The position numbers were made by a program, and so were the translations under genes. Source: Prunella strophiata (lineage: Eukaryota; Chordata; Aves; Passeriformes; Prunellidae). Taken from it: DNA of 64,000 nt. This document shows, piece by piece, positions 1 to 13,872 of the stretch. Under the pieces are notes generated by a model. It ran no database searches, had not been told where the DNA came from, and saw only the letters and a program-made list of their open reading frames with translations. Each line of letters starts with the position of its first letter. Positions within the stretch are counted from its first letter, which is position 1. The stretch is taken from the NCBI GenBank assembly GCA_036583965.1, contig JAZBQD010000034.1, positions 186,001-250,000 of the forward strand, written 5' to 3'.

Positions 1-3000
1 TCACTACTTGGGCTTGAGCTCATGGGAACTGCTTCAGGGAAATCCCATGGCATTTGTCATAAAAAGGCAATGGAAACAAGGGAGATGAAATTTCTACCTT
101 TTCTCTGACACCATGCAGCTGTTGGTTTAGCTTCCTAGGGATGAGGTGATGCATATCTATATATTCCCCATGCTATGATGGTTCCTTCTGTAAACGACAG
201 GGTCTAGCAGACAGGGAAGCAGAGCAGCTGGGCTTACAAATCTAAAAGCCTGAATGCTGAAGGGAAGCATTCACAGCAGTGTACCTGAGCAGCCCTTCAT
301 TAAGGCTAGCAGTATCTATAGATTCCTGTGGCATTTCTACTGTGTTGGTCTGTAGCATGTGATACTTGGTCTTGACAGACTGGATGCAGTTTATCTGAAG
401 TAAGGAGCAGACTGTGTTTGTGCTCTAAGGGCCTGACTCAACAATCTTTCAGCCTTCCCTTATCCTTGGTTTTATTGGGAAAGTGCTCTTCCTTATCAGT
501 GTGAGCTGTGCTCCAGCTGTATTACCTAAATAAGGGGTGTGGTTTATACTTCCCCTTACCTGTCACTGGTTCTAGCAGAGATAGTGGCTTTCTTGATCTT
601 CCATGCTATGCAGGCAGGTCCTTCCCATCAGCAGAGTACAAATATGGCCAAGTTAAGCGCTCAAAACACAGTGATGCCAGGGTGGAAGAGTCCGTACAAA
701 ATGAACCTGCATCCTGGCTGTAAATCCTGAGAATGGAGGTCTAGCAGGGAGAAATACATCAGTAGCTAAGGGAAAGGAAAGTCCAGGTTCAGCAACCAAA
801 GAGATTGTCCAGTTATTGTAATAAAACAAAAAACCCAGGTGATTTTCTGCAGTTTCACCTACTAAACCAACTGAGTTGCTACGTCCAAATTTCCAAAAAG
901 GAAAAAAATTAATTAGGCTGAAATTTTTTTCTCATTCTGTAACGTTTTGGCTTAGAATAGTGAGGAGAGGATGTTGCAGCAGGCAGTGTCAGCCAGCAGT
1001 GCTGACAGACTGCTCCTGCCCCCACATGTGCTTCCAAAATAAGTTCATTTCAAAGATTTAATCCATGATGTAGTTGAGTGTCTGTGTGATTTATATTTTC
1101 ATGACATATATCATCTTGTTTCTTCTCGGTTTGTCCTTAGTGCTTCATTGTTAATTTTCTGAGTGTGTCTCTGAAGTTACCTTGGCACAGGGATAAGCTG
1201 TCACAGGCACTCTGCTCTACCAGCAGTAAAACATTCCAGAACGAAGTGGCAGTGCACAACCCACTTTAAGAAAAGCCTCCCTTGTTTTCTCTGCCATAGT
1301 AGCTTCTATTGTGGATTTCACAAAGTTGAACACAAATGTGTTGCCAAAATGTCCGTCCACACACACATGGTATATAGCAAGATAAGAGATAAAGAATATT
1401 ATTTGTTCTATCTGGGATTACTTGTTCTAACTCAGATCTCTGGAGAAATGTTGTCTGGAAGAAAACAACAGAAAAATCAGGGCATTATCAATTAAATCTA
1501 ATATCAAAGTGTTAACTGATAGTTGCTAGACATCAGATAAATCTGATAATTTATCAGTCAACCATAAAAGCAAAGTATTGGCACAGTGGTAGCAGATGTC
1601 CATTGTAGTTCGCTGGGGGATTAAACATGAGAGGAATGCAAGTACAGTGGGTCTTCTCTCCTTATTTTCTTTCTTTCTCTTTGGTTACGCTCTGTGTTTA
1701 TTTGCCTGCACAGAATGAATGGCTGGAACTGCTCTCTCTGCACCACCTTGTTACCTTCCATTCAAAACATTCCCAACAAAAGGGAAGGCAAAAGGATCAA
1801 CACGGAAAATGTGCAGAAAGCCTTGTTTTCATTTCACAGACAACACATATAGAAAAGGTATTTGCATTTAGAAGAATATGAAAGGAAACTTAGAGACGAA
1901 CAAATCTGATTTCTGCATGCTGTCACTGTTTTCTGTACATCTGTTCAACACGAGAAATAATGAAATAATGAAAGATTGCCCTCCAGCCTGTAAGCATGCC
2001 CAGCACAGGGAATTATGCTCAATCCCACCTAACATTGGTATCTCTTTTGGCAGAGTTATTGAAGTTTATTGCCTTGATGTAATTTTAGCTGCTGTTTGAG
2101 CTTAAAGTTTTACTAATAATGCAAAAACACTTCTGGAAATCAGCCACATGTGTGGGTGTTTGCTCCATCCCTGCAGTGGCTGGGACAGCATGTACCCCTG
2201 AGCCTTTGCCTGCCACTGGGCCATCATGAGGAAAAAAGAAAGAAACATTGTTTCACTCTGTGTTATTTTTATTTCCCACTCTTAACGGTGAACAGATATT
2301 TTTCCTGATGTCCATCTCTCCTACAAGTCTTCCAGCTATTCTGAGTACATGAAATACTCCCCTTATTAAAATAGAGGAGAAGGAAAAAGGGGAGGGAAAA
2401 AAAAACATTGCTGATTGTGGGTGGGGGTAGCCAAATCCCATCCCCACAGTACTAAAAAAATCTTCCACGTTGTCTTCTCCATGCTTTGTTCCCTGAGAAG
2501 CTGTAGTAGCTGATACTGGTGCAAGCCCTGGTGTTCCAGGTACCACTGTTTGCCTGACTAGGGCTATCAGGAGCTCCACAGTGTTATGGCAGAAGCTGGA
2601 CTCACTGGCTTGTTCTGTGCTGAGCTCACTGGTTAGAGGTGCTGAGCTCTGCAAACCAGCTTCTCTGATGGGAGTCTCAGTGCTTTATATTGCCCTGTGT
2701 TACACAGGATGAGTTAACCTCCTGGCAGGTACATTATGTATTAATAGATTGCCCTTTAGGGGCTTGTTGGTGAATAAATTGCCAACTTGCAATTGCAGCA
2801 ATTGGACTGCCTTCCTGCTCCCCAAAGGACAGCTTTCTGCTTTAACCAGGTGAAGCTTTGAAGGGACACATGCCCAAGCCTCACCATGGAGCCATGTCCT
2901 ATGAGCATTGTAAAAGCCCCTGAGCAGCACCGAGGTACCAGAGGAGCTCAGGAGCTGGCTGCAACCTGCTGCCTCCTTACCACTGGCCACCCCACGAGGC

Positions 3001-6000
3001 TTGGCACGCTCAGGTACAGGTATGACAAATCAGAAAACACTTCTCAGGCAGTAGGGCAGGGCTCTGCAGTAGGGCAGGTTCTTCACCATTTATTTCTCTG
3101 GACTTACGCAATTGTTCAGAAACTAATGCAATTTCAAAGTCTTTTGAGCTCAGGATTACACTTGCCAGTAGAAGCACGGGATAGTATTGGGCAACACAGG
3201 AATATGGTATAGTGATACGGCTGTGTTTTTCTTGGGCAGAGGGTAAATATTAATGCTGTCCAATTTCTTTGAGAAAGGCAGCTGGCAGATGTTGTATCAG
3301 ACTTTTTTACCTTATTTGTTGTGTGTCAGGAGCCGCCACCACAGTGGAGTCATGCTGAGGAATGAGGAATGCTCTGATTCAGTACCCAGAGAGGATAAAA
3401 CTGGGCTACTCCTGATGCACTGGCACAGCCAGGACCTTCCCATACCTGTGGTGTTGTGTAGGATCTCTTTCAGTTGCTCACCAGCACTGCATCTATTAAG
3501 ATGGTTTGGTAGAGATAGTTCTGATCTCCTTCATCATGGGTTTTATCAGTAAGTGGGCACTAGGAGCAGTGTACACCTTCCACTTCCATCATGGTAGGAT
3601 ATATGCCGGCAAACAGTATTTTTTTGGGAAACTCAAATACAAGCATTTACATAGAAATTTGACTGACTTTTTAAAGAATTGCCCTATTTGATATGCAAGG
3701 TTTTTATCTAAATCTGACTTTCCCATGTGTAAAGGAAATCAGGGCAAACATTTAGCACTAAATAAATTAGATGCACAATGAAATAACTGTGTTTCATCTG
3801 CCAAAATTACTCACCACTAACATTTCATTAACATTAAATGCTTGTCAATAGGTTTACAAATTAAATTGGTCTAACAACTTTCCAGTGATTCCAGGCAAGG
3901 CCCAAAGGCATGGATAGCAGCTAGACAGCCTCTGTTGGGTGTCAGCATAACAAACAGCAGTGACTGTGCTGACTCAGTGGGCTTGTCCAGCAACTACCCC
4001 GAGGGATGCTGGAGTTGTTTTTCCTATAAAGTTAATCCATTCATGCAGGTTTATTACTGGCTAATTTTAAGGAAAACCCCAAACAAAGCTGTAAACCATA
4101 TTTAACTGATATAATGCTTTTCCTTACTCCTGACTGTATTGGGCTTGCATGGCCAAGCTTTGGTAGCAGAGAGGCTACAGGGGTGGCTTCTGTGAGAAAT
4201 TGCTGAAAGCTATCTCCAGTCTGGAAGAGCCAGTCTCTGGCAGCTCCAAAGATGGACATGCTGCTGACCAAGGCTGGGCCAATTAGAAATGGTGGTAACA
4301 CCTCCAGGATAACAGATGTAAAATATTTTAAACAAAACTTTTCCTTTTCAAAGACGTGTCTGGTAAACATCTAGGAAGCAGGTTTTTTGCAGTTTAATGC
4401 TATTTGGATATGAATGTGCCCTAGCCTTAATATAACAGAAGATAGCTGGGGACTTCAGGACACATGAAGACGAATATGGCTTCACAAAAACAACATTAGG
4501 AGCTAATTGCAAGACCAGTGGGTTAGAACAACACTAAGCTGCCAAAAATCCCTGGATAGTTATTTATTCGTGGTAAAATGAAATCTAGCAATTGAGTGGG
4601 GAAATGTGGCTGTAATAAAAATCATGCCTGGAATATTTATAAAGAAGTTTATCAAACATAGTTCAATGAAAAATATAGTATTAACATTTATAGGCCTTTA
4701 AGACAATCTTCTAATTTCACTTTGAGCTACATTATTTTATGCAGCACCAAGTTAATTTCGGCATGCCATGTTCATTAAAGAAAAACAAAAAAAACCCTGC
4801 TTAAATAGAAACACATTTAATGGAATCCTAGGCTGGGGCAGGACAAATACCTACAGAGTACTTACATTGTGTTTTCTCTTCTTTGGCTCATACAATTCTG
4901 ACAGTAGGCAGGGCTGTTTAAAAGGCTTTACCTCTGATGTTTGCTACAGAGGATTGGAAATAGTTGACCCTTTTCCTAGACAAGATTTAAACAAGAAATA
5001 TTTGGGAAATGTTTCTGAATATATTTTTTCTTCCAAGAATATGTCTGTCTTGCATAGAAAGCAAAGAAAAGCAAAGAAGAATCCCCATCTTCTGTTCTGA
5101 AAATGGATAATCTTGTGTTTAGGCTGTAGCTATGAGGAGCTATAGAAGATGGAACATTCCACAAAGTTCTTATTTCATTCACAAAAACATGTATTTCTGA
5201 CAAGTTGAAAGACACTTTCACCACCACCTTTTTTGCATTGTGCATGTAGGTGGTTCAGCTCCCAAATATGTCTGTGCTGCATCTGGAAAAGGTTTCAAAT
5301 GTAAGTATTTATCATCACCTACAGAACTTTGGTCCTTCTTTCCTACCCTATTGATGCTTTCAGCATCACTGGGCCTTTGCCTTATAGTTATTGGAACATA
5401 CAGTGTTGCATACTTGGTAGTGTGTGTGCCCCCCCCCAAAATCCTGACATCAGGTCTTCCAGACACTTTTCATTGATGTGAATCTGTTAGGAAGATCCAG
5501 TGTGAAAGGCTGAAATGCTGCCTACCAGCCAGTCTGCTTGAAACTTCTCCTTTCTGACAAGTGCCATCCAGTTTTGTCCTGTTTAATGTCTGCATTAAGA
5601 GAAGAGGCTTCCTTTGCTTTTTGAGGTTTAATGAATGATTCAGGGCAGCATGGTTCTTTTGTCATGAAGGGAAAGCCACCACAGCTAACAGTGTCAAATG
5701 CTCCTTTGATGCTAGTTTGCAGGCAGAATCACCTTTCTTTGCTTTCATCCATTCCTTTGCTCCATTTCTTCATCCCCCATTCAGTCGTTTAACATCAGTG
5801 TCACAAGTAGTGCAGCCACAGTGTTTTTATGGTCAAGTTCCTGTGGCTTTAAAGAATGTATGAAACAGGGTTGTGTCACACACAGGCTCACCCAGCACAC
5901 CATCAGCTAAACAGCAAATTCAGTTAATGAGCAATAAAGATTGATGGCAGCTCACGAGGATCATTAAAGGTTGTGACTGAAGTCTGTTTTCTCCAGGTGA

Positions 6001-6798
6001 TGCTTAATGTGATAATTCAAAAGGATCCATCAATTTTCTGTGTTCTGCGGGGAGAGCACTGCGAAGCTCAGCACTGCCGGATTTGCCGTGCCTCACTGGC
6101 TTTTGTTCATGTATCAATACGTTCCCTGAGGAATGCAAGCAAGATTTAAGGTGCTATGGAGATTTTTTCTTCCTGCCCTGAGTGAACCCACTCGCTGCCC
6201 TTCTGGCTCAGTTAGAGTTGCCCACCACTGTTACCAACCTGGTACATGTGGAAGGGGAGGGAAAGCAAATCTAGCCAGTAAAACACTGTCTTTTGCTGTA
6301 TGTATACTGTGACAATTGAAATCTAATGACAAATTACAATTCTGTTCTAGACAACAACCTATAGACTAAATAAACCCCTATTATTACTCACTTTAAAACT
6401 AGAGAACACCCTGGACAATCAGAACACCAATAGTAATAAAGCATCTTCTAGTGCCATTACCTAAGGTGATCCAAGTGGACAAGGTTTGACTGGAGAAGTC
6501 TCATGTTTTATTAGACCAACCAATGTAACCAGCAAACAAGGCAGAGCCCAGAGGCTCCAGCACTGGAATCCCTGTGAGCTTCAGCAGGTGTGCTCTGCTC
6601 CCAGGCTCATCCCATCCAGTCACTGCAGGCTGTGTTCTCCAGGGAGCTTCTCACCATTTGTTTGGATGCACAAACATTGCTATCATGTTTTTTGCAGTGA
6701 ATAAACAGCATTTTCATTTTGTGGAAACAAAACTGCCTTCAAAACCTAGAATGTCGCTGTAGGACACAAAACAACACGATGCGGACAGCAGCTCTTTG
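1..6798. other. No gene recognised
   Basis: I see no coding exon, RNA gene or well-defined mobile element here. Open frames are short (at most 133 codons), lack recognisable domains and look like chance. Small features are a nine-C run near 5430 and an A-rich run near 2398. An AATAAA-type signal can be read on the minus strand near 6508, but without a convincing LTR around it. Confidence 0.6.
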
Positions 6799-7052
6799 CA
6801 AGGCGAAAAAGGCAAAAGAGGAAATTTATTAAATTCTGACTCCATTTATAGATTTCTGAAATCCCAGTGTCATTCAAGGGTGACAGTGCCACCTCCTCAA
6901 TGCCACTGGACAACCCAACAGTCCATCAAGTTGCTCGTCCCCCATAAAGGAATGCAAAACAATAAGTTATTTACAGAAAATGTGTGAGAAAGTTCTGCAC
7001 AAGAATGTAAACATTAGAAGGCTTTAGAGAAACTTAAAAAATCAGGGCAACA
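6799..7052 (-). mobile_element. LTR-like dispersed repeat, copy 1
   Basis: This stretch aligns by eye with 56838-57092, at roughly three quarters identity. Shared blocks include an AGAAGGCTT stretch, a GAATGCAAAACAA stretch and a GTGAGAAAGT stretch. Read on the minus strand it begins TGTTGCCCTG and has an AATAAA signal at 6825-6830 near its far end, as an LTR U3-R-U5 would. No target-site duplication is clear and no internal retroviral sequence adjoins it. It is probably an old solo LTR, though another non-coding repeat is possible. Confidence 0.55.
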
Positions 7053-7883
7053 CCTAGAATCTCTCATAGCACTTAGTTGTTGTTGTTTCTTCTGCTTCTT
7101 TGAATATTTTTTTATTATAGTTGCTGTTTCCTTAAATATTCCTTGCCAAATGGTTGTGAAAGGGAGCTTATGCAATTATTGATTTCAGATTGAATCCTGC
7201 CTTTTTTCTGTTTTCATGTTATTTTGTGAATCAGTTCTGATTTCAGTGAAATAAGTTGTTTATTCCTAAGCATTCACAGCAGAGATTTTTAAACCATGAA
7301 TGTTTGCTTTAGAGTGTTTGCTGCAATTATGGGTCATTCAATGATCTAGAAATGTCTGTTCTGTTGCATGGGGCTCTGGAATCTTAGGCTGCACTAGTGA
7401 AGAGGTAACAGTAAAGCAGTTTTCAGTGTGAAATTGAGGGGGAGGGTGTTGTGGTCCACGGTGGTGGTGGACACAGCCTTCCCCAGGAAAGTGCCTTTTA
7501 CAAGCCTGCTAAAAGTTTAACTGTTTTGAGTGGTTATAATGCTAATTCTTTGTGGTAATGTTTCAGCTTCCCTGCTTAGGAGGATAACTTTATTGCATGG
7601 GATAATGTTTCCAGTGGCCTGCAGACTATGTCTCTGATTCAGTATTCCAGACGCAGTTTGGAAACCTTTGAGAATGGCTGCTGAAGAGCATGCAGTCTCT
7701 CAAGCATGTAACTAAATACGAGGAGACCATTTCCTTTTAAAGCTCTTTTTCTCCCCAGAAATTATTATGGCAACATACACTGTATTAATGCTACTTAGCT
7801 ACCACACATCCACACTCCCAAGGGTGAGTTAGAATCAAATGTATTTAAATTAAAGGCAGAAACATTATCAAAAACCTTTGACA
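7053..7883. other. No gene recognised
   Basis: AT-rich sequence with no open frame of note, no recognisable repeat and no RNA gene that I can see. Confidence 0.6.
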
Positions 7884-8343
7884 TGGCAGGGCAGAGGCAT
7901 GGAGTTCCATCGTGCTTTATTTCAGACAACACTGAAGAGGTCCAGGGGCCAAAGACAAAGACAAAGGAGGGTCTAGGGTATAAATACAGGGAAAGAGGGG
8001 GCAGAGGACAGCATCAGGGATGCAATGGTCTGAGGGCTCAGGAGTGGTACCCAGGGAAGGGACCAATAGGGAATGCCAGAGTGGATGGACAGGGTTACAC
8101 ACCAATGGGATTACAGGGAAGGGAGAACCCTCTAGAACATGGTCATATAAGGGTAAAAAGGGTAGGGAAGGCCAATGGGCCAGTAGGAAGGACAGATCTG
8201 GGACAAATTAACATAGTGCTGCAGAGCACCATGGGGGAAGCTTCTTTCCTCACCTTGAGCTCTGAGGAATGTCCAGAGCGTAAGATGTATCTCTCCAGAG
8301 CACTGCTGTTGCCCTCTCCCCAGTAGGATCACAGGCCTCCACA
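7884..8343 (-). mobile_element. Probable solo LTR with promoter-like layout
   Basis: On the minus strand this 460-bp block starts TGTGGAGGCC and ends CTGCCCTGCCA, giving the TG...CA ends of an LTR. It holds three ATTGG (inverted CCAAT) boxes between about 8064 and 8181, a TATTTATA element near 7980 and AATAAAG at 7916-7921. That is the order of CCAAT, TATA and poly(A) signal expected for U3-R-U5. The TG end abuts a run of ten Gs on the plus strand, and no target duplication is evident. The long open frames on both strands (147 codons on plus) match no protein I know. The family is not identified. Confidence 0.55.
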
Positions 8344-11300
8344 GGGGGGGGGGCATTCATTCATGCAAGATAAAAAATTGTGAGTATTTTTCAAAATACC
8401 CAACCAGTGACTAGTATTCCAGTGAGTAAGAATATTCCTGTAGTGTTTTAGCAAGCCACGGTTTTATTTCACCAGCATCACAGTGATTACAAAGAATTGC
8501 CCAAAATCTGAAATCTTGAACTGCTACCTTGAAAACCTGATCAAAAGATTTTCACATCATTTTGGCCTCTTGTTTTTCATCACAAAACCCTTGTGTGCAT
8601 TTCTCCCCTTCCAAACCCCAACAAGTAGTGGGATTTCTCCAGCTCCCTCTTCTGTGCCCTTTGTAACTGTCAGCTTTCAGGTATTTGTATGGTTGTAGTC
8701 TCTTACTCTAAACCTCAATATTTCTCACTCCTTGTTGTTCAGACAACCTGTTTTGTATTTCCTAGCAGCTGGATTTTCTGTATGAGCCAAAATGAAGGGA
8801 GGATTTTTTTCAGTGGGAATGACATGTAGCCTTAATGCTAGGGAGTTGGGCACGGGAAAGTGCCTCCTGTAAGCAAGGGGCACCAAAAATTCAAATTTTT
8901 TAATGCTGAGCTTCTGGTGATAACCTCTCTGCTGCTTTGGGGGAGAAATGTAACCTTGTATCTGCAGGCAGGTCTGTGCCTGGTACCAGTTACAAATGTT
9001 GCTGGGGATACTGAGAATATAAATATCCAGCCTAAGCTAAGGTCTTAATGGGACTGTCTTATGCATTAAGTTTAATTCTCCTGGAAGAGACCAAATTAAC
9101 ATAGATAAGAATTTGCCTGGATAAGCCATGGAGCAAAGTTCTATTAAAAAATGCATGAAAGACTTCTTGTCCTCCTATGTCTTAGTAGAAGCTGCAACAG
9201 CTCTGTAGTGGTGCTTGCTGGGGAAGAGGCATTGTTGTGATAGGAGCCAAAAGTCAGCCTGGGGCTGGAATTCACAGGAACCCCAAATACTTACCAGGAG
9301 AAGAGACTCTGGCTGGGGATGGCTTAATGCTAAAGGCAAATGTAGATGCCCTAGACTCAAGTGGAGAACAAGTTCTGGAGAACCTCTTTCAACAACATCT
9401 TGGTGTGTGGAGGGCAGACAGGTTAAGCTGAACTTTCAGTAGCATTGGACTGTTACCAATGGCTGTGCTGCAACCTCTGCATTTCATAGAGGTAGCAAGG
9501 TAGGAAAGTGAATATTCAGGATGAAACAATCTCAAAATTAGACAGTAGTTGCGATGTTTGCAAAGCTGTGGCAGACTATAAGCACTTTGCTTTCTGTTGC
9601 TCTTGCTGTACAATTTGAAGCACAAATTATTTTAAAGAGCCTTTATATTTTTGCATCTGGGATGAAATGTTGTGTTGGGTCATTCATCAACAATCCAGCA
9701 AATTCAGAATTGCTGTTTGCTTGTACAGGATTTGTCAGCAGAATTGGAATAAATAATTTTTGGTATGTGTTAAAAGACCTGGTACTATTTTAGCGAGCTC
9801 TTCATTTGCATTGGAATGGACTCCTGCTCCAGCCTGGCTGTCATTCCTTGCCCAGATGAAGCAGGAGATACACGAGTAAGGAGCTGGTGTCTAGCACTGG
9901 CATTTGCAGAGATACTGATGTTTCCTGGTACTTGCCTCATTCCAGGTCCTGGAGAGCCTACAGATCCCATACTTGTTGTGAGCCTGGAGAATGTGGCTGG
10001 TGGCTGGTCCAGATGGTCTGTCCTGAGGGCAGGCATGGCTGCTGTGGCTTTGGGGAGAGCATAGACAGCCCTGGGGATCGTGTGCTGTTTTGAATTCTGC
10101 TTTAAAATTTAGCAAAGTATTTCAGTGCTAGCACAGTGTGACAGCACAAGGCAGTTGGTCCCCACTCCATGATACCAGCACAAGGAACAACATCTCCAAC
10201 AAAGCAGATGAGAACAAAAATGTCCTGAGCAACACTGAGAGAAAGTGTGCAGCTCCACTCCAGTTGTGGGAGGTCTAAACTCAAAGCCCTGAGATTGGGA
10301 AGTCCAAACAGAAAGTCAGAAACCCAAGAAAATCCTCCATGCCAGGCACTTACCTAGCATCACAGGCAGCAGGGAGGTTTTGGGTTGCTGTTTCCAAACC
10401 TTTAGCATGTCCCTTATGCAGAGACATGTTAAAAAAGCAACCAGATGTGAAGTGACAGCAGGAGAGAATTTTTAGCTCAGATGTAGCCTCTGGAAACAGA
10501 ATATACAGCTGTGAGTCTTACCATACCTGAGACCATACAGCTCTAGGTGTTGTATCCAGCTCTTGATTTTTAAAGTACAGGCTTAACCAAACAGTTCTAT
10601 CCACAACAAAAAAGCATGATAATAATCCAAAATTACTAATTTTAGGGTTTTATGCCTTTTTTTACCATTATTGCAAATTTTAGTCAAGAATATTTCACAT
10701 CAATGAAGTTTACTTAAGTTGTGTTATCTGCATATTATATGGAAATTACAGCATTCAAGTATGTAATGGTGTGAAAATAGTATGTGTTCATTTCTCTCCA
10801 CTCTTAAAATATCAAACTAGATCTTTTTTTCTGGAATGCTGATAGTCTCTACTAAATCTCTACTCCCTTTTCTCACTCCCTTTTTTGCATTTGTTCTGTA
10901 AAGATGTCATGCAACCGAGTTTGCAGTGGTAGCTGCTGCAATCAGAATCTCTCATCAGGGAAGCCCAGTTAAAGGCTGGGCTAATTCACCATATCTTTCT
11001 ATTATTCTTATCACCATATCTTTCAATTATTCCATTTCTTCAGATTTCTGTGAGTTTTTCATGGAAGCCCTCCGCAAGCTGTGGTTCTTCACATTATCTA
11101 GGCATTTGTCCTCCAGTAGTGCTGATTGTGTTGAGACAAGCGTGACATTCAGGGTTGATGTTGAGCCTATGGCTCAGCAAGCCTAAGCCATACAAGTCAA
11201 CTGCCCCTTTTATATCCTGCATGATGTACATATTTTATAAAGCTGTTCTGTCTTTAAGGAAAACTAATCAAGGAAATAGCACTTCTGACAGCATTGCTGG

Positions 11301-13675
11301 CAGCATGCCACCAGCTGTAGGAACAAGAAACCTGAGCTACTGCTCCTGCTCTGGACCAGGATGTAAGTTCCTCCTGGAAAAGGTGAAAAAAACTCATGTA
11401 AAGGAAAAAATAATATCTGAAATTAACACACAGGGAATATAGTCCTGGCAAGGCACAGCTGGACACAGCTGAAATGCCATCTTTCTCATTGCTTCAGTTA
11501 CCAGGACTCAAATTGTTCAGAAGAATGTGTCCTCTGTCATTCAGGTATGTGTGTAACAAACAGGGCTGTAGTTTTGCTTGCTTGCTCTTCTGTGCTCTCA
11601 CTTGTTCTGTACTTCTGTGGCTTTTCCATTTTTGTACAATTCTCTATGTTTCATGCAGACCACTTTTTCTTCTTCATGTTGTAACAGTTCTTAGACATCT
11701 TACTGTTAAGAACAGTTTTCTTAATCCATTTGTAGTTTTCCCTTTGTTAAGTAAACCAGTCTTGTACAGCGATTCAGGAGGGTCTTTGCCCCATTTCATA
11801 TTAAATTCTAATTGAACAGCAACACATTGTAAAAGAAAAACCCGGTGACCATCTTTCAAATTACTTCAGTGTTTTAATCTAGCAATGTTTGATGGAGGGT
11901 TGATTGCAGGAGGGCTGCAGTGAGAGGTGCTTGCTCTCTTTCTTGTCACATATGCCATCAGCTTCCATCCTGCTGCTCCCAGGTGCAGGCTGCTCCCATT
12001 TTGGCAGAGCTTGCATTTGTGTTCTGCCTCAGGTGTTTTCCCAGATCGAACTCCATCACCTGAACTGCTCCAATAACTCATTTTTCTCCATGAGCTCTAG
12101 CACTGGGTGCTGCTGAGGATGCTAGTTGGTGAGGGACCTCCCAGATGCCCTCCCCATCCCACTCCTGAGGCCTTGTATTGCTCCTGCCCCCCTGCAGACT
12201 TGGGGCATTTCTGATTCTTGCTCTTCTTTGGGCTATGTAACTTCCCAGGCACTGTTGTGAGCTCACATAAAGAGTATAAAGACCCCAGGGCATTAAGGAT
12301 ATATTTTCTTTACTATGAATCCCTATGGGAAGCAAGAGCAAGTATTTAAATTCTGGCAGTGGCTGGTGGATGTTTCAGCTCACAGCCACATTAACTGTCC
12401 CCATATTAGAATAAATCTCTTGAATAAGAGATCTGAGGTTGGTATTAAACCTTGGTCTAAGATGTCCTAAGGCTAGAAGAGTCACCTCATCCAGTCAGAC
12501 CACTTACTAATTTTAGTCTTGAGCTGAATTCTCCAAACTGGATGAAGTCTGTGAGTAATGGAGCTCTGTGTGGAGCTGCACCAGGCTGGCTGGGGGCTTG
12601 GCTGCTCCCCTGTCACTGGGCTCCAGGCTGTCACTGCTTAGGGTAAATGGGTTGCCTGCCTGGCTGTGTGCTCTAGGCAGCCTCTTCCTAGAGCAAAACC
12701 ACCCCATTTTAGCACTTCACTCACAAAATGAGCACTGCAAAACTTACCAATCCCTTAGTGCATGATGCAATTATCTCTATATTTTCATTTTATTTTTCTG
12801 GTCTCAAAAGATATGAGCAATCCTGTTTAAACCTGCTCTGTATCCTCCTGGATTTTCTCCCTCAAGTGACAGATCAGAATTTCACAGAGATGATCACCAC
12901 ATAGGGGACAGGTGCCTGAGATGAGAATATTTTAATATTTGTTCTAAAATTATTCTGGTCAAATGGATCTACATATCAATTGTTTAACCATCACCTCTTA
13001 AAAAGTATACTCTGTGGAAGGTAAAGGGAAACTTGGTTTAGCCTGAGGGATGGTAGAGAGGTGTGACTCATCCTTCAGGGATAAATTTTTTTTTTTTCAG
13101 TCATGAATGGATGCACTGTAGGTTAGGCAGGAAAGTGAGTCAGAGCAGTACATTTAACTCAGAAGAATGTTCTTGTATTGAGAGCAAAAATTATATAAGC
13201 AATTTGTTTTAAATTAGTACTTTCTTTAAAGGAATTAATGGTTCAGGAAAATCTCTTTGGTTAGAAGTTTTCCTATTTTATGAACAGATCTGCCACTCCC
13301 TCCAGCTAACACAGAAAGATTCTTGCAATTACAGGAGCTATCAGCTCCTTAATGATAAGGATTTTAATTTGGCTGCTTCTAAGACATGCCATGTATAGAA
13401 ATCACAAGGTCCTTAACCCCTTCTGCACAAATTGTAATTGCAAGTGAAGCTTCAGCAGCTAGTTCACAAGCTAGGTCTTCTTTAAGGTCCTGAATGTGTT
13501 CACTGGTGAGGCTTTGGGGAGATCTGCAGGGAGCTCTTTGGCAGGCTGAAGTTTCTGCTGGCAGAAAGCCGTGGAAATGAAACCCTCTGTGCCATGCCAG
13601 GGTTCAGCTGTGCTCATGGAGCAGCTGCCCTGTGCAGAGCCTGAGGGGAGGCCCAGCTTTGCCATGCCCGGGCTC
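8344..13675. other. No gene recognised
   Basis: About 5.3 kb without a recognisable gene or repeat. Open frames reach 113 codons (11474-11815, plus strand) and show no domain, no coding-like composition and no partner exon. Confidence 0.55.
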
Positions 13676-13872
13676 TGCTCTGCAGGACAGGGACAGCCCA
13701 GCTCTGTTCTGCAGGACAGGGACAGCCCAGCTCTGTTCTGCAGGACAGGGACAGCCCAGCTCTGTTCTGTGGGGCAGGGACAGCCCAGCTCTGCAGGACA
13801 GGGACAGCCCAGCTCTGTTCTGCAGGACAGGGACAGTCCAGCTCTGCAGGACAGGGACAGCCCAGCTCTGCG
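13676..13872. repeat. GC-rich minisatellite, about 7 units of 29 or 24 bp
   Basis: Seven head-to-tail units of TGCAGGACAGGGACAGCCCA plus a short tail. Four units keep the tail AGCTCTGTTC (29 bp) and three end at AGCTC (24 bp). The fourth unit carries TGTGGGGC in place of TGCAGGAC and the sixth has GTCCA for GCCCA. The unit lacks stop codons in several frames, which explains overlapping open frames on both strands here (up to 176 codons). They should not be read as genes. Confidence 0.9.

Noticed and set aside
2253..2654. 133-codon minus-strand open frame
   Set aside because: Composition is like the surrounding non-coding DNA, and it shows no motif or splice structure.
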